Shown piece after piece: positions 22,259 through 35,201 of a stretch of 64,000 bases of DNA. This DNA comes from Icerya purchasi (taxonomy: Eukaryota; Arthropoda; Insecta; Hemiptera; Monophlebidae). The notes beneath the pieces were generated by a model. It did not search any database, was not told the DNA's origin, and was given only the letters and a program-made list of their open reading frames with translations. The stretch covers positions 299,089,756 through 299,153,755 of the forward strand of contig CM077115.1 of the NCBI GenBank assembly GCA_039619475.1. Direction: 5' to 3'. The position numbers were made by a program, and so were the translations under genes. The first letter of the stretch is position 1; each line of letters begins with the position of its first letter.

Positions 22259-24000
22259 TTTTTTTTATTTATTTTTTTTTTTTTTGTCCTCATTTTTGAG
22301 GCAAATGTATTTTATAAGATTCATTACATATAGAGTTATATGGCAACAAAATCAATGTGATCTGTCCAATTAAGTTTATTAGGTCACATTAATTCTGTTT
22401 TACAAAGTGTAATTCTTAATAGTAAATAGTGTCTTAATATAAATGAATATTATTTTTACGACTTTTCACCTCTTGTATTGTAAAGTGATTGAAATGATCG
22501 AAATTATCACTAGTTGTTCCGCTGTACCTTCAATAATTGTATTACTGCTATATGGCAGCCTTGTAAGATATGATACACGCTGTCCTGAAAATTGCATCTA
22601 ACACAATATTCCGAACCCGCAATTCCATACTTGTACAAGTACACTTTAAATATTCCATGTCCAGTTATAAACTGCATATTCAAAATATTTGGGATGAAAA
22701 CTTTATTATTTAATCTTTCCCCCTAATATCATCCGGAAAATACACTGATATACAATACCGTTGTAATTATTCCAAATTTACTGAAATTTATCGATATAAT
22801 AATTTTCCAAAATGATTTTTAATTTTTTAACGTTAAGTGATTTTAATAGGTAAACAGGTTTTTATGAATATATTAAACGTTACTAAATTCATTAAGGCTT
22901 AATGTTATATTTAATACTAAATAAAGCGATATGTTTTTCAATTTCCATATCCATCGGTTTAAGTCCTGCAATAACTAAAGCTGCTTGATAACTTATCGTT
23001 CTATACGATTTAATTAGTTTTATAATGATAAGTCTTTGATAGCTGTGTAACATTTTCTTAAAACGTTGTATTTTTAACACGATACTGCCATATAATATGT
23101 TGCTTAGTATTCATGTACAATATTATTCCCTTTTTGTAATTTTTGATTGTTGTATAATTTGTTAAATATAAGTAAAAATTTATTTATTTTACTTTTTATA
23201 AAAGTAAAATTATTATAAAATTTTAAATTACTATTATTAATTATACCTAATTATTTTAATTTAAGTAACATGTTCAATATCTAAACCATATTGATCTACA
23301 TATATTTAAGGGACTGTTATTCAATTTGTTCTTCATGATCATATAGTTTGATTTTGAGATGTTAATTGATAGTCCAAATTCTGCTAGAAATATTTCTATT
23401 GCATTATAAACTCTTGCAATTTTATCTGCAAGTTGTGGTTTTTGCCGCAAATACCACCGCAAATATCACCGCAATATCATCAACATAGGTTATTACTTTT
23501 ACATTTTCCGGAAATACTAACCTATACATTCTGGAAAAAACGTTATTCCATAGATAAGGTGCTAAAACAAAACCTTGTAGTAGTATTCCTGTTGCCACCG
23601 GATATTTATTTGTATAATTACCAATATTTATATATGTAAATCTATTTCTGAAATAATTTATTATTATATTTATTAAATTGCCTGACACTCTTAAATCATA
23701 CAATAGTTTTACGAGGCTATTTAGGTGTAAACTGTCGAAAGCTTTTGTGATATCGAGCGTTAGGAGACAGCAAATATACGATTTCTGCTTGTATATTTTA
23801 ATGTCTTGTAATATCGTATAAATGGCTAGTTTCGAGGATTTTATATTATTCCGAGTACAGAAATTTTTAAGTCTATTTAAGATACATTTTTCGTAAACTT
23901 TACTGAAATTTGAAAGAAACGATATCGCTCTGTAAGAATTCGAATCATTTAGTGGTTTGTTGTTTTTTTGATATAATTACTGTTTTTGTTACTTTCCATT
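22259..24000 (-). mobile_element. decayed R1/LOA-like LINE, minus strand
   Basis: The T-run at 22259-22285 is the poly(A) tail on the minus strand. Reading from about 24000 downward, pieces of an RT appear: LLTLDITKAFDSLHLNSLVK near 23730, QGFVLAPYLWNNVFSRMYRL near 23560, YVDDIAV near 23480 (catalytic Asp pair) and EFGLSINISKSNYM near 23350. Near 22555-22607, CVRCNFQDSVYHILQGC gives C-x2-C-x7-H-x4-C, the C-terminal zinc motif of R1/I-type LINEs. Many stops and frameshifts are present, and endonuclease and ORF1 are missing. It is an old copy. Confidence 0.7.
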
Positions 24001-24150
24001 GTTCTCGGAAATACTGATTTTGATAGAGTATGTTTATAACAATTGTAATTACTTTGGGAAATATGTATGACGTTAAAAATTTTTAAAGGTAATTTTTAAA
24101 AAAAGGGAACTGTCCAAATGTTAGTAATTAGAATTTATATGTGACATTTA

Positions 24151-24286
24151 TCAGGTGTACAAGTATATAAAATGCGGACTTTTTTTTCGAAAAAACTTGT
24201 TAAATTCGGAAGAATGATAAAAAAATGGTTTATTCGAAAAAGTACGTTCCATCGGTAGTTACATATTTTTTCCATCTTTCGAAGAA
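24151..24286 (-). mobile_element. mariner element end: terminal repeat plus transposase C-terminus
   Basis: TCAGGTGTACAAGTATATAA at 24151-24170 resembles a mariner terminal inverted repeat and is preceded by TA. On the minus strand 24286-24230 reads LKFFERWKKYVTTDGTYFFE and a stop, the typical end of a mariner transposase (family: KxxxRWxKCIxxxGxYxE). Sequence to the right (24290-25250) does not continue a recognisable transposase, so the rest is deleted or too diverged. Confidence 0.65.
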
Positions 24287-26382
24287 TTTTAATCACTCGT
24301 AAAAGTAGAGCCGAGAAAAAGAAGACAAGAAAAACTTTCTAAGAAGATAAAATCTAGAAGCGCAGAGAAGGTTCTCCAACATGACCGAGTCTCCTTAAAC
24401 CATGAAAGAAGTTACATAATGACAAGAAAATAATAGGATTGATAAAACTACAGAATTCCCCGTTTAATTAGGACTCTAGATGAAGCAATTTGAAAATAGA
24501 ATAAATACTTTGGGAGATTTGTACAGAGATCGGAAAAATTAAAAGAAATACAGATAAGGTTATTAGAGGAAATTGTATAGGGGGGCAAAATGAACTATGA
24601 CGAAAAAGAAATAAGAGTCAATGAGATCGTTTTTTAAATGTAAAACATCATTCCTTGAAAAAGTACGGATGTAAGAGAAACAAACGCAGCAATGCCCACT
24701 AGCGGAAACACAAAATCTTAAATAAGATCTGCAAATAGACAGGAGTAATATGTTACATATTGAGCTGGATGTAAACGGAGAGGAGTTAAAGCGTCAGGAC
24801 AGAGTGGACAAGAATTTTGAATTATATTCCATATTTAGATAAGCTGAACTTGGAGGCATAGCCATAAATGAAAGAACTGCGGTAAAATTTCGAATGATGG
24901 ATCTATAAAAGGACCTAGATACTTTAAAAGATCACCAAGCTATAGAAGGAATATGGCTTTCAGAAAATTTAGCCTTTCAACGAGTGAGAAAAACAAACAT
25001 ACCGAGATAATAGACGCGTTAACACAAAAAGGGCACAGTAGGGTTATGTGTGGTGAAAGGTTCGGAATTGGGTAGGGAAGTAACGTTGATGGAAAAGCAA
25101 AGTGACATTAGGAAAGAAGGAATACTGCTGAAAACGTTTCCTAAAACCTCTGAGCCAGCTACCAGCGTAGGATGGTTGACTAGATAATGACGTTTCGTTC
25201 AGGTAGGACCTTCGACGTTGCCCCGTAGTTGACGAATCCTCCTTCGCAGGAAAAAAAAAGAGAAATAGAAGTAAAAGACAGACAGATAATAGTAATAATA
25301 AGTAATTTTACGATAGGTCTCTCAGAATGCGATTGTAAAATACATTGCCTCGACGTTGTAATAATTTTACACGGGTGTCGAGCTATAGCCAGAAATGAAG
25401 CAGTCGTTTTGGAGCAACCAGTTTCTTTCCATCAAGCATACCTTAATCGAACCTTATCAAGCGTGCAGTAACCAGTTATCGAGAAGGGAGCAACTGCTAC
25501 AAGAGGTTCAACAATCAATTCGAAAATCAGTTGAATAAAAGAGTTGGCGCTGTGTCGTCTGCACATTATCCATTCCCAAATTATAGAGAATCTCCGCTCC
25601 TGTTTGCAAAAATTTACACTCCTGTTGCTAATTGTCGGATTTCAATAAATCCACAATTCTATTGACTCTCAACGACCTTCGCCAGAACTTCCGGATGATA
25701 ACAAAAGAAATATAAATACAATATAAATCTATTCACACTTTTTTTCGCGCAGCCCGAATATGAAGTAACACATCCGGACGGGTAAAATGGTTTAGATTAT
25801 AATGCGGAAATAGGTATTGAATTTTTGTCGATGACATTACTGAACAACCAAATCACTATGAACACTTAAAATCATCATAAATATTTATTTTAATTTTTTC
25901 ACATCCGATCAGTTCTCAGTTAGTTCAGCAAGTCGTTGTCTATTTATTGTTCCCAGTAGCCTGCAATGATTTTCCGAGTGAGTGCTAAGTATCTTCGTAA
26001 AAGATGGAAACTGACAATAAAGGTTTTGTACCGAACGTCCCTGCTTCGTGCGATGAACCAGAAGAAGAACATTTATTTATAACAGCAATGTTTCCTTTAT
26101 GAACAGTTCTTTTCTTTCGCTGTCTATTAGCCAAATGTTTAGTTTTTCTCCGTTTACTTTCCGCCTATACCGCATTTCAGGCTACTTGATATGTTTAGTG
26201 ACGGACTCGTCAAACCGAACGAATCTGACGACATTACCGAGATTAGAACCCATCCAGAGCAACGAGTTGCCCATTACGTCCAATAGAACTAATTTTATAG
26301 AACGGTGTACACACTCTTTGCTACCGGCGATTTCAGGTAACCTTACACACACGCGCGCGCGCATACACTTTCATATATACAT

Positions 26383-26434
<52 letters not shown>

Positions 26435-27570
26435 TCGAATATTGATACGATATTAGTGGCTCTGCGATTCGGATGAGAATTATCTATTTGGTGACTGATT
26501 TTTACAGATAGATAATAGTGTGAGTAGCGCAGCTAGCAGAAAAAAATAGTTAGCCGATAATTTGTTTTATCTCTACCGTCGCTAATTTAATTATTAACCG
26601 TTAAGTTACCGTTTTCATTAGCTTGTCGTGCAACGCTGTATGTCCTATTGGTTTTGTCTGGTTGCTTTGAACGTCGTCGGTTTTTTGGTTTTGTTTTAGC
26701 TAATAAAATTATTTCTTTTGGACATTATTTTTTTATGAGCGTTTTTTTAAGCTCGGTAAATTACGTGAAAGATGCGAGACCTATCCTCGCTGGCATCCTA
26801 TATAACAGGTTGTTTAAATTTCACGTCATAATAGCTAAGCGAAATTCTCGGAAAACTCAGTAAAAAAGTTTTCTAAAAGCGCGGTTGTCTCTAAAAAAAG
26901 AAAAAAAATATTGTCGCTGGGTGCCTCCCCGTTGGAGACCCCCGGACCCCCAAATGCTCTTTGTTTAGAGCCTACGGATAAAGTTCTGCTGTCTGTTAAT
27001 ATCTCTGTGATACTTTAAACTGTTCCTGTACGATATGTTAAAATTGAACATGCGATAATGAACGTCTTGAATTCGAAAGAAAATAATAATGTTAACGATT
27101 TTATTTTAAATAATTTTTATTCTTGTGGCGCGTGATCCTTAGAAGTACATAATAATGGGTTAATGATAGCTGAAGTAACTTATGTAATTTTTAGGATCAA
27201 TGTTGTCGATGTGACGAACCAAGATCAGATACACGATCATCCCCCGCTAGTAGTTGCTAGAGCTAGATTCGTTTCGAGTTGTAACCTAAAGGTTTCTTCC
27301 ATGAACCGAAATAATCACCGATTTTCAGGTTTCTTGAGGTCGATATCTACTGATAGATGTGTATAAGTGTATTGTAACTTTCGTTCGAAACCGTTTTTTC
27401 TAGAGATTCGCGCAATTTCCATACGTTCTTTCATTTCCATAGATTTGCTTAATTTCTATGCTTCATTCTATTCATCAAAAGTTTTCGATTTCTATATTTC
27501 GTACATTTCATCAAAAGCCTATTTTTCAATGCTTCTACGTAATCACGTTTCTTTCATTCATTCGACAACA

Positions 27571-27602
<32 letters not shown>

Positions 27603-28594
27603 TTGTAGATGCACCATTATAATGCATACTACATTTACATATAGACGCGTCGGTGAATGACAATCATCACCAAAACAGATGAACATCATCGTAGCGCGGT
27701 CCGAACACGATTTACTTAACACAACTAGAAGAAAAGGCTCTGTATTCTTATCTACCTCCCGCGTAACGCCCTCGCGTTCCACTTTAGTGTGACGTTTTCT
27801 GCTATTTAGGTCACGGCTAAAGCATGTTCCATGTTAAAAAAAAAACAAAATTCTATAGAAAATTGGTACTAGGGACGAACTAGATGTGAATTCGCAGCAT
27901 CGGCTTCTTAGAAAAATGACATCGACAAATTCCTCGCAATATATATTGTCGTGATCCACTCACACACACACATCTGTACATAATAATAATTTGATAAGGG
28001 CAGCTCAACAGGTAGCTTACACCGGACCGCTAATATGCTCTGGTTCTTGACGGTAAAAGTATAGGAAATAACTCGCGTTTGTATAAAAGACAGCGGCAAC
28101 TATCTGTCTGTCAAGAGATATTCATCTAGGCGGTACGGAGGTACAAAAATCCGTTCTTATCGCGCAGTTAATTCTGTTTCATTGCCTTATTATTACCGCT
28201 GCTGCATCATAGATATACATATCTTGGTTTTGATTTTGTTCGCACATCAACGGAAGGAACATCAATTTACCGTATTTTTCTTTAAAATTTATGTTGTGAA
28301 TTTAACGTCGTTGTTATAAATATTTAAATTAACTTAAGAAGCGCCTGATCGGATTACGAATTAGAAGCGATTACGAGAAGAAATCAGTTCATTTAAAATA
28401 GAATCGTATCGAATACGAATTAATTACAAACAATCCCAAGGAAGACGCACGATCGTCGAGTTCGTCAGGAGGCGAGACGGAATAACACCCGGTACACGAG
28501 AACAAACGATCGTAACAAACGCGCAAGAAAATCATAGAGCACCGAGGACGATCCGGCGCGCGAGTCTTTTATATTACTGATTTATTTGTTTATT
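24287..28594. other. long spacer, no gene recognised
   Basis: The region 24290-25250 is A/G-rich with broken frames, but I cannot name a family. Microsatellites: (CA/CG)n at 26345-26362 and (AT)n at 26387-26433. A T-run at about 27579-27604 could be the tail of a minus-strand retroposon without recognisable body. Confidence 0.35.
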
Positions 28595-28599
28595 TGATC

Positions 28600-29230
28600 A
28601 AAAATGAAGTTAATAGTAAACGGTCAGAGCGTTGACAGAGTTACTAAATTCCAGTATCTTGGAATCGGGTTCCATGAGGGAACCGAGCAGTCTTTTGAGA
28701 TAAGGTCACGCATAGAAATGGCAAGAAAGACCTTTTTAAATATGAAAAACCTAATGATCAGGAAGGATATCAGTCTGCAATTAAGATTGCAACTAATACA
28801 AGACTATGTATGGTCGGTATTGCTTTATAATATGGAGAGCTGCAATCTCACACCTACGCTGGAGAAAAGGATAGAGGCGTTAGAAATGTATATATATCGC
28901 CGCATGCTAAAAAATTTCGTATATAGACCATATAGCCAATTAAGAAGTGCTACGAAGAATGGCAAAACAAACTGAACTACCGCACAACATACGGTCTAGA
29001 AAATTGAAATATTATGGACACATCAACAGAAATCCAGAGAGAAGTATAACAGCTCGTCATAAATGGTGCCATCGAAGGACAAATGATCAGTCAGAAGAAA
29101 GTTGTTATGGAGAGCAGACATGCGCCGCTGGTACAATCAGACAACTGCAGAATTAGCAGAGACGTCTAAAGAAAGAGTGGCTATGATGATCGCCCAACTT
29201 CGCTCGGAGATGAAGAAGAAGATAAAATAG
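28600..29230 (+). mobile_element. 5'-truncated LINE: RT C-terminal region, two compensating frameshifts
   Basis: The frame 28604-28975 reads VNGQSVDRVTKFQYLGIGF (the post-RT strand of RTE-like LINEs), then IRSRIEMARKTFLNMKNL, LRLQLIQDYVWSVLLYNMES and EALEMYIYRRMLK. After a shift it continues at 28947-29090 with VLRRMAKQTELPHNIRSRKL and KYYGHINRN, then shifts back to 29108-29230 with WRADMRRWYNQTTAELAE and RVAMMIAQLRSEMKKK before a TAG. This is the order seen at the C-terminus of RTE-type proteins. Endonuclease and RT catalytic motifs are absent. It belongs to a different family from the LINE at 10.7 kb. Confidence 0.75.
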
Positions 29231-30700
29231 TATAGTAGAAAAGAAACGTCATTTCGTCTGGATAATTTTTGCCAAATTAAATCTATGCAAATTTTGTAAA
29301 ATAATGACCGCCATTTTGGTTGCCGTATCCACACAGATCGAAATCAAGCAGCAGGCGAGCAATGTTGAAATCTAATATGGATTCATGAATTTCTAATAGC
29401 CACATCGCTCGGCCATTTTCAGGAAGCCCGACTATTATAAAAAGCTGTCGTACAGAGAATTTTGGACCAGTCGGAGCAGCGGAACAATCTCGTCATCGGA
29501 GTCAGCGAGATTGCAACAACAATTTGCAAGTTTCTTCATATATTATATATTTTGTTGTTTATTTTTATCTCGTTATATACTTATTTTTCCGCATCGTGGA
29601 TAATATGTAATATTGAATCATGGATGTGTGAGCTGCACCTGTGTGTATGATTTTGGCCACTTTGTTGTAATAATAAATTATCTAGTCCATCATTGTTCGT
29701 ATAAGAAATCTCTAATCGATCGTTTCGGTCATTTTGTCTTGTGATGAAATTTAGTAATTTTTAGATATATATTAAAAGCAAAACGGAGATGCAGTTTGAT
29801 TGGATGTTGGTATAAATTAAGTTGTACTGCGGGGGGTTCTTCGAACCGACTAATAAATACGTTTTGATAATTGCTCTCTGTAATTGTACCGCAACAATAT
29901 GTGTACATACTCTGAAATAGGTGAGACGTGAAACGAATCTAATGGGGCAGCGCACACCTCATGAATCGTAATCGGTGAAGGCAGTTAGAAGATGCAGCGA
30001 TGAATTAAATCGCGCTGTGCTCAATTTGACAAGTAAAGGTGGGACGGTGGAGATAGAAACGGATGGTGACGTGGATAATTAGAAAGAACCGTTAACCGGT
30101 GAAACGAACGATTGAAAAATAATTTGGTCGATTAAATAAGAAAGAGTCGAGGAAGGAGACGGAAAGGCTATAGGTAAATAGAGCGACGGCGCTGGCGGCA
30201 GAAGTGAGAGCTGAAACAGGTAAATAAATATCGGAGATTAAACGAATGCGGAGACAGTAGTCGGCTGATGTATGAAAGTGTTAATCGGGAGATAGAGATC
30301 GCTCGGAAGGTGTCCGTGCGTGTCTGGGCCGGCCGTAATAATGCCGTGTGCTGCGGACCGGATGTGCGACAAAGGGTGGCCGATATTTCGGGGTGCACTT
30401 GAGTGATTTTAGTAGGATAGCCGCAACTTGATTAAGCCGTCAAAGGCGTCGGCGCTGTCTTCGGATATATTTCTTCGACGTCTTTTGCAACTTGATAGAT
30501 AGCTAGGAAGCAGTTCAGCCGGAAGAAAAATTATCACGCCGGCTGATCCGCTTTGCAGAGCATTGTAAAACGGTAGAAATAATGAGGGAACCGAAGAAGA
30601 GTCCGAAGGCAGCGCTCTGTCTGTCTGCGAGAAAAAAGCCCGAATCGGAAAAAGTGGAAACACGACCGGGCGAGGAGCAGAGTGCAAGTTGCCCGCGCAA
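29231..30700. other. spacer leading into the CpG-richer TMTC upstream region
   Basis: No gene seen in 29231-29990. From about 30000 to 30890 GC and CpG content rise clearly. Several overlapping open frames there (for example 30582-30773, which spans the TATA box) are best explained by this composition and by promoter sequence. Confidence 0.45.
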
Positions 30701-30718
30701 CGCCGGGCCGCAGCTTTC

Positions 30719-30726
30719 TATAAAAG
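30719..30726 (+). promoter_or_regulatory. TATA box of the TMTC gene
   Basis: TATAAAAG lies about 170 bases upstream of the coding start in GC-richer DNA. A start at the A of TTAGTG (30752) would be 33 bases downstream; GCAGTT with A at 30757 is a second initiator-like candidate. The start site itself is inferred. Confidence 0.6.
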
Positions 30727-30848
30727 CAAAGTCGAGCTTTCGGGCGAGCTTAGTGCAGTTGCGAGACTGTTGAAATTTTCACGTTCAGATTGTCGCGACG
30801 CGTTCGGATTTTCGGTGGAATTATTCGCGAATTATCGCCGCGTTTGAC

Positions 30849-30863
30849 ATGAATTTTCGCTAA
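30849..30863 (+). other. short upstream ORF in the TMTC leader
   Basis: ATG AAT TTT CGC TAA: four codons and a stop, ending 29 bases before the main ATG at 30893. Such short uORFs can reduce translation of the main frame; an effect here is inferred. Confidence 0.5.
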
Positions 30864-30892
30864 TCGAAAGTAGCCGAATAAGATCAATTAAA

Positions 30893-31143
30893 ATGACGGT
30901 AAAACGTAAGCGGCGACATTCGGCGGTCGCCTACGTGGCCAGTGTGATCGTGTCCATCTTGTGTTACTCGAATTCGTTGAACGGCGACTTCGTGCACGAC
31001 GATATCCCGGCCGTTTTGCGTAATCGCGACGTACTCGGCGACACTTCCTTGCTCGACGTATTCCGCAATGATTTTTGGGGAACCCCCATGGCCGACGAGA
31101 ACAGCCACAAATCGTACAGACCGCTGACGGTTTTGTCTTTTCG
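30893..31143 (+). CDS. TMTC-family protein, first coding exon
   Basis: The exon encodes the N-terminus of a transmembrane and TPR repeat-containing protein (TMTC), an ER membrane family that transfers O-linked mannose to cadherin domains. The ATG has A at -3. After a basic start (MTVKRKRRHS) a hydrophobic segment at residues 11-29 forms the first membrane helix. The luminal loop follows with YSNSLNGDFVHDDIPAVLRN (acidic DD pair conserved in the family), NDFWGTPMADENSHKSYRPL and TVLSFR. NDFWG and SHKSYRPL are family signatures. The exon ends after CG of an Arg codon at a GTGAGT donor (31144-31149), phase 2; family members continue with FRLN. Members TMTC1-4 cannot be told apart from this piece. 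Remaining membrane helices and TPRs must lie beyond the window. Confidence 0.9.
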
Positions 31144-32277
31144 GTGAGTTTTACATTTTCACTTCAATTCTTAATCTCTTCCGTAGAAATTTGAACAAAA
31201 AAAAAAAAAAATCAAACAAAAAATCAACAAAATAGCCTAAAATATCGGATTTTCAAGCAGAATCCGTCGCAATTATTTCGAACGGACAATGTATTCGTTC
31301 CTGGTAATTGACGGACACTCAGTGATTTAGATTTTTACCGAGAAGACCGAACCCCATTCAGCTTCGAACAGAGACTTAACCGTTTCCGAACAAATGAGAA
31401 TATTTGTCAATATCATATTGCAATGCAGCGCAAATGGTACAATTATGTAGTTTTAATTTATTGTTTTTCCCGCCAAATTGAATCGGTGTTTCCTTGTTTC
31501 CGCGATTTTTCTGACGTTTCGTAATTTTCGATATTTGTCAGAATAAAGATACAGCGACCGGACGTGTCAAATATTTTAAGAAAACTAGCAGTGCTCTAGC
31601 ATTTATTACTTGGTATCGAATGTGTATTTAACGAAAGAGAATGTAGCTTTTTTTGCGGCCCGGTATTAAACGGGATCATCTGAGTCGTATCGCTCGATTT
31701 CGAGCATCGTGATTGCCTATTTGTTGTACACTAACAGTACAGAATAGGCGGGATGTTTGGACGAAAAAGGTTTACGTTTAAGCTGGTCGATTTTGCTTTG
31801 ACTTATTTTTTTATCCCTTTCTCGACACTGATAATTATTGTTAACGCCGTAAAATTTGAAATTTGAAATTAACTTTATCAGCTGTAGTATGACGCGAATT
31901 TATTTTCGGAACAAATTTTTTACGGGTATTTACGATAATGAGGACTTTTTAAAAATTTCTTTGATTTTTTTCTATTCCTAATTTTCAGTCAACTTAATGG
32001 AAAATAAAAAGGTCTTTTAATAACTCGGTGAACATTCTTATCACGAAAACAAATTCTAATTATATATAATAAAAACGAAAATTACAAGGCTTTAATTTTG
32101 AATAATCTAAATAAAAAGTTAACTCGATAAAGAGATGATTAGTAATGTTTTTTGTCATTTTAAAAATTCAAATTTGATTAGCCAGGATTAACAAAGTGTA
32201 AAGGACTATTAAACGAACAAAGCAAAATTTATCTGTAAATTTTTCCCTACTTTCAAATTGATCAGAAATATAATGTG

Positions 32278-32281
<4 letters not shown>

Positions 32282-32317
<36 letters not shown>
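32282..32317. repeat. (AT)n microsatellite
   Basis: 36 bases of TA repeat. Confidence 0.9.
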
Positions 32318-32320
<3 letters not shown>

Positions 32321-32954
32321 TCAAACTTGGTTTAAAGTAAATTTATTATTACATTTTTAAAGTTATTTCAGCATAATCGTACAGTTAACTGTTCCCTTTT
32401 TGTAATTTTAGTATACTTACAAGTTTGTTTTTTTTTTAACTCGCAGATGTACAAAGTTCTTCTTGATATGGGAAATTTAAGAAATTAAACAATATTTTAA
32501 TCGGACATCAGTTTAGGAAGTAAATTAATCGGGTTTTTTAGAAATAAATTTTCGAAATCAAATTTTTCTTCCAAACCGGTTCAAAATTTCAGGACAAATA
32601 TTTATTCAGATCTGCTTGTTTCCTTAATGAACGTCGAAGAATCGCTAATGTTTGATTTAAGCTCCGCTGCTACGGCTTGTAACCCCGCAAGAAAATGCTC
32701 TTTTCCGTAGAAATATTTTAGAAGATTCATCGGGTAAACATTTGTATTAATATTTAGTCAATCGGAGGGTGCAGTGAAGTTTCTAAGAACCGTTCGTTTT
32801 CGCTCTGGTTTTCCGTTGGTCGGTGTTAATTTTTTAAATTGCTACTCGGAAAATAATAATGCTTATTTCACTATAAGCAATGCAAAAGTCTCGAAAAAAA
32901 TAAATGTACAGTTTATCAGTAAAATTTTGACTTATATATACATATACGTATATA

Positions 32955-33255
32955 AAACTCGGACCTTTGGGACGAGCCCCCTTCACCACGAGTCTAGTTC
33001 TTCTATAATTCTTATAGAAAAGTAAAATTTTTCATTGGCTTCGCCGTTCGACAACATTTTTTCATTACCTGTTTTCGTTACATAAAATTGTGAGACAAAT
33101 TCCGTGACAGGACACTTTTCCTGATCACCCCTGGTGTAAAAATGTCATAGCCATTAATAACTCGGCCCTTCGGGACTCGGAAGGGGACAAGCCCTTTTCA
33201 CCACCAGGTCTAGTTCTTCTATAAAAATTCTTATAGAAGAGTAAACTTTTTCATT
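32955..33255 (+). repeat. diverged direct-repeat pair of non-coding repeat
   Basis: Two similar blocks, about 32955-33055 and 33163-33255, share CTCGG-CC-TT-GGGAC, a CCCTTTTCACCAC-like stretch, TCTAGTTCTTCTATAA, TTCTTATAGAA and TTTTTCATTGGCT. The second block is split by the LINE at 33256-33731, its ending ATTGGCT resuming at 33741. Not coding; family not recognised. Confidence 0.6.
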
Positions 33256-33731
33256 TTTTTTTTTTTTTTGGGCTTGGCCGACTTAGGGCAGCTACCCAGG
33301 GCAGAGATTAGATTTTGATCCGGTCAGAAATCGATGACAGGAAAGAGACGAGAATAGGAACCACCTTTGAAGACGGGGCAAAGCTAAGATATAGGAAGCA
33401 CTATATGGAGTAGGAAAATTCAACTTTAATAATTAAACGTACAGGATATTACGTTCGGAGGAAAGACTGGAACATTCAAACAGCACGTGGTCTGGATCAC
33501 AAACGAAGGAACAGTCGCCAGAGTGCAAAGGACAATAAGGGGATGGGAAAAGAGCAAAACGTATATCCATGGGGATGGAAGCAAAGTATGATTGAACCGC
33601 AGACGGCAGATGGCAATGATGAAAAAACGTTTAATAGTAGGAAAATGATAGAACCAAGAACAAGAAGGAGGTCTAGGCTGAATAGAAAGGTAAAATGAGT
33701 TAGGATTGGAAAAGAAGCAAGGATACACATC
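33256..33731 (-). mobile_element. I-like LINE 3' fragment, with 12-bp target duplication
   Basis: AACTTTTTCATT at 33244-33255 is repeated exactly at 33732-33743, marking the insertion. Minus-strand reading gives NSFYLSIQPRPPSCSWFYHF and ICRLRFNHTLLPSPW, matching the C-terminal part of the LINE at 45618-46592 (FYLLINPVPPSRPWFYDF, LSRLRFSHSLLPSS). A 3' poly(A) appears as the T-run from 33254 to 33269. Only the last 476 bases are present. In one frame the last codons, ALGSCPKSAKPKKKK, run into the poly(A). Confidence 0.8.
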
Positions 33732-35159
33732 AACTTTTTCATTGGCTAATATATAGGATATTAACTTATATAATAAAGAAATAAAGTTTTTTATCTGTTG
33801 TCGCGATGATCCTAAATTTCTCTACTACCATGGCGATATTAAGCTCAAACAATTTTCCTCGTAGGAGTGATTTATCCCCTGTAGCAGTGCCGATGTTTCA
33901 TCGTCGAACGCTGTGAAATAATTAATAACTGAAAAAAACGAGTGGTCTGTATTAGTCACCGGGGCGTCGTTGGAAATGGAAAATTTCACTTGTTTATAGC
34001 CGAAAAATTATCGAACATTAATGATAAAAAAAAAATTCTACCTAGATGCAAACATTTCCCAAGATATCCTTAGTTTTCAGTGAAAACTTGTGTTAATTCG
34101 ATTATGGTAAACACCTGTACTCAATATTCAAAAATAAATAAATCAAAATTCACCGGGATAGAGTTATGCACGTAAGAAGGTGGTTAAGGCATTATTGCCA
34201 TATAAACATCAGGTCAAATTAGTTTTTATTTTCGTAGATATCATGTGCGTTGGTTCGACGTAAAAGTTGATTTCCGATTTATGTTAAACATATTCAAATG
34301 TTATGAAATTTCTTAGAAAACGGAATATTGAATACAATGTTTAAACCCTCTGTCTGGAAATACTGATCTGTTTGCTAATTCTAGAAATAATTCGGTAAAA
34401 GACGTTAGACCTAATCCAATAATTTGAGATATTTTTGTTTGTAAATCGTCCGGATCACTACTACTCTGGTCAATCGCATTTTCTTATCTTTGTTTTTCGA
34501 TTACGCGCCTGCTTTTTTTTTTTGAAAAAGGTTTTGTCAGTAATGCATCCAGTTTTAAATAGTAGGGAGATTTTTTAAGTTGCATCGGAGTGAAGCTTCA
34601 ATTTTATCATATAATAATCCAACTGAGTATGTAGGAACTGAAATTAACTTTTCGTACATTACAAACTTTACCACAATTGCTTCCAATTCGAAAGAATTGA
34701 CAATAAATGGAATTTTTTCTCGGTTTTACGTTAATATACCATTTTGTTGTTTTAGTTCTTGTCTGTGAGGAAGTAAGTATATGTTTAGGATCGAATGATG
34801 ACCAATGGAAGACACCGGAGTTTAGGAATATTCGGGATGACATAAATTTTTATTAAAAACATAAAACTACTTTCGTAATTACAGAACATGCGGAATAAAA
34901 AAGATACTACGCTTTTTTTACTGCGAATAAAAACAGAAATATACTACTGTAATAAAACTAAATTAACCTAAATAATGGGAATGATAATTTGCTGTTATCA
35001 ATAGAATAACCATATGTAAATCTTTTTCAAATCTTGCATTCAAGCTAAAAAAATGCGTGACAATTGGTTTAAGCTGTGAAACTGGAAGCAAATACATTTT
35101 TTCTGTTGAAGACTTGAACAAATTTTTATTTTATAATTTAATTTTGTGCTAGATAATAC

Positions 35160-35201
<42 letters not shown>

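Noticed and set aside
26099..26476. 125-codon frame containing IYIYIY repeats
   Set aside because: The repeat part is the (AT)n microsatellite and the remainder has no recognisable domain.
30582..30773. 63-codon frame just upstream of TMTC
   Set aside because: It spans the TATA box and putative start site, so it is unlikely to be translated.
30884..31108. minus-strand frame opposite the TMTC exon
   Set aside because: It is the complement of a well-supported exon.
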